Positions 11,485 to 11,948 of a stretch of DNA of 11,948 bases are shown here, piece by piece. The notes under the pieces were generated by a model. The model did no database searches and was not told the origin of the DNA. It saw only the letters and a list, made by a program, of their open reading frames with translations. Source of the stretch: Moraxellaceae bacterium (GTDB lineage Bacteria; Pseudomonadota; Gammaproteobacteria; Pseudomonadales; UBA3067); assembly GCA_002401525.1 (NCBI GenBank), contig NVTH01000104.1, forward strand, positions 1 to 11,948, given 5' to 3'. Within the stretch, counting starts at the first letter, position 1. Each line of letters starts with the position of its first letter. Position numbers and translations under genes: made by a program.

Positions 11485-11948
11485 ATGCATCATTTTGATG
11501 TGATTTTAGAAAGAGCCATTGAGCGTAAAGGTGGTAAGAAAAAACTACACGCCCAATTGCCTGTCCCAAAGTCGTCTCGAGCGTTAATGGCGAAAAAAGA
11601 TCATCACTACTTATCCGCGATGTCTCGACGGGTATTTCGGGCTGGGCTAAAACATTCAATGGTGGACGCCAAGTGGCCCGCATTTGAAGAGCGATTTTTT
11701 AGTTTTGAGCCTGAAAAAGTGGTGTTAATGAGCGATGAACGGCTGGACAAAATGATGCAGGACACTGCCATCATTCGTCATTACGGTAAGTTGAAAACAG
11801 TTCGAAGAAATGCCCAGTTTGTGTTGGATATCAAGCTGGAACATGGTTCATTTGGGCGCTTTGTCGCGCAGTGGCCTGAGTCGGATATTGTGGGTTTATG
11901 GCGGCTGTTGGCCAAACGAGGGACCTATTTAGGCGGGCGTTCGGCGTC
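11485..11948 (+). CDS. DNA-3-methyladenine glycosylase I family protein (Tag-like), 3'-truncated by the window
   Basis: Base-excision-repair glycosylase of the Tag family, predicted to remove 3-methyladenine from alkylated DNA. About 154 residues are visible before the window ends. Family signatures: FDVILERAIERKGG at the start; the core AMSRRVFRAGLKHSMVDAKW, then PAFEERFFSFEP; MSDERLDKMMQDTAIIRHYG, which corresponds to the DAGIIRHRGK segment of E. coli Tag; and ESDIVGLWRLLAKRG. It lacks the N-terminal zinc-binding cysteine start of E. coli Tag (MERCGW). It therefore belongs to a divergent Tag-like branch, and I do not assign the symbol. ATG 11485 is preceded by AGGGA (11476-11480) at 4 bases; a GTG directly before it is in frame but less likely. 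The catalytic part beyond GG is outside the window. It diverges from alaA. Confidence 0.85.
   Translation, partial: MHHFDVILERAIERKGGKKKLHAQLPVPKSSRALMAKKDHHYLSAMSRRVFRAGLKHSMVDAKWPAFEERFFSFEPEKVVLMSDERLDKMMQDTAIIRHYGKLKTVRRNAQFVLDIKLEHGSFGRFVAQWPESDIVGLWRLLAKRGTYLGGRSA

Overview
The window is chromosomal DNA from a gammaproteobacterium, most likely a marine or Pseudomonadales/Cellvibrionales-type lineage. The left end has the pheT – ihfA – MerR-family regulator – tRNA-Pro(GGG) order known from Pseudomonas. The proteins (PheT C-terminus, IHF-alpha, MerR, YajD, AlaA) resemble gammaproteobacterial ones along their whole visible length.

Layout. Positions 1 to about 78 do not continue pheT in any frame, so the window opens at a breakpoint. 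From 79 to 1854 lies the C-terminal three quarters of phenylalanyl-tRNA synthetase beta. ihfA follows three bases later and is broken by one frameshift at a G4 run (1974-1977). A MerR-type regulator overlaps the end of ihfA. The tRNA-Pro(GGG) gene has its own stable-RNA-like promoter. After about 270 non-coding bases comes a two-gene operon (2995-7760): a YhaO-like metallophosphoesterase nuclease and a 1165-residue YhaN-like SMC/Rad50-type ATPase, overlapping as TAATG. A 373-base gap with nested inverted repeats and one doubtful 43-codon ORF leads to yajD (HNH nuclease).

The right half has a ScsD-like membrane thioredoxin on the minus strand, convergent with yajD and ending in an intrinsic terminator. 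A 56-residue unnamed protein diverges from it. Next is a DTW-domain tRNA aminocarboxypropyltransferase (TapT-like) whose start sits in the last of three 14-bp tandem repeats. alaA (minus strand) converges on tapT, and a Tag-like DNA-3-methyladenine glycosylase, cut by the window end, diverges from alaA.

Functional picture. The left block is translation and nucleoid housekeeping (PheT, IHF, tRNA-Pro). Two or three loci concern DNA processing or repair: the YhaO/YhaN pair, YajD and the Tag-like glycosylase. The rest is tRNA modification, alanine synthesis and envelope thiol redox chemistry. No mobile element, integrase or CRISPR array was seen.

The points most worth checking are the pheT breakpoint, the ihfA frameshift at a sequence that fits a -1 slippery heptamer, the chained ATGA mini-ORFs before tapT, the apparent ATC start of the ScsD-like gene, and an A8 tract that cuts off a possible longer TapT tail. 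Several of these are single-base lesions at homopolymers, so base-call error is a serious competing explanation.
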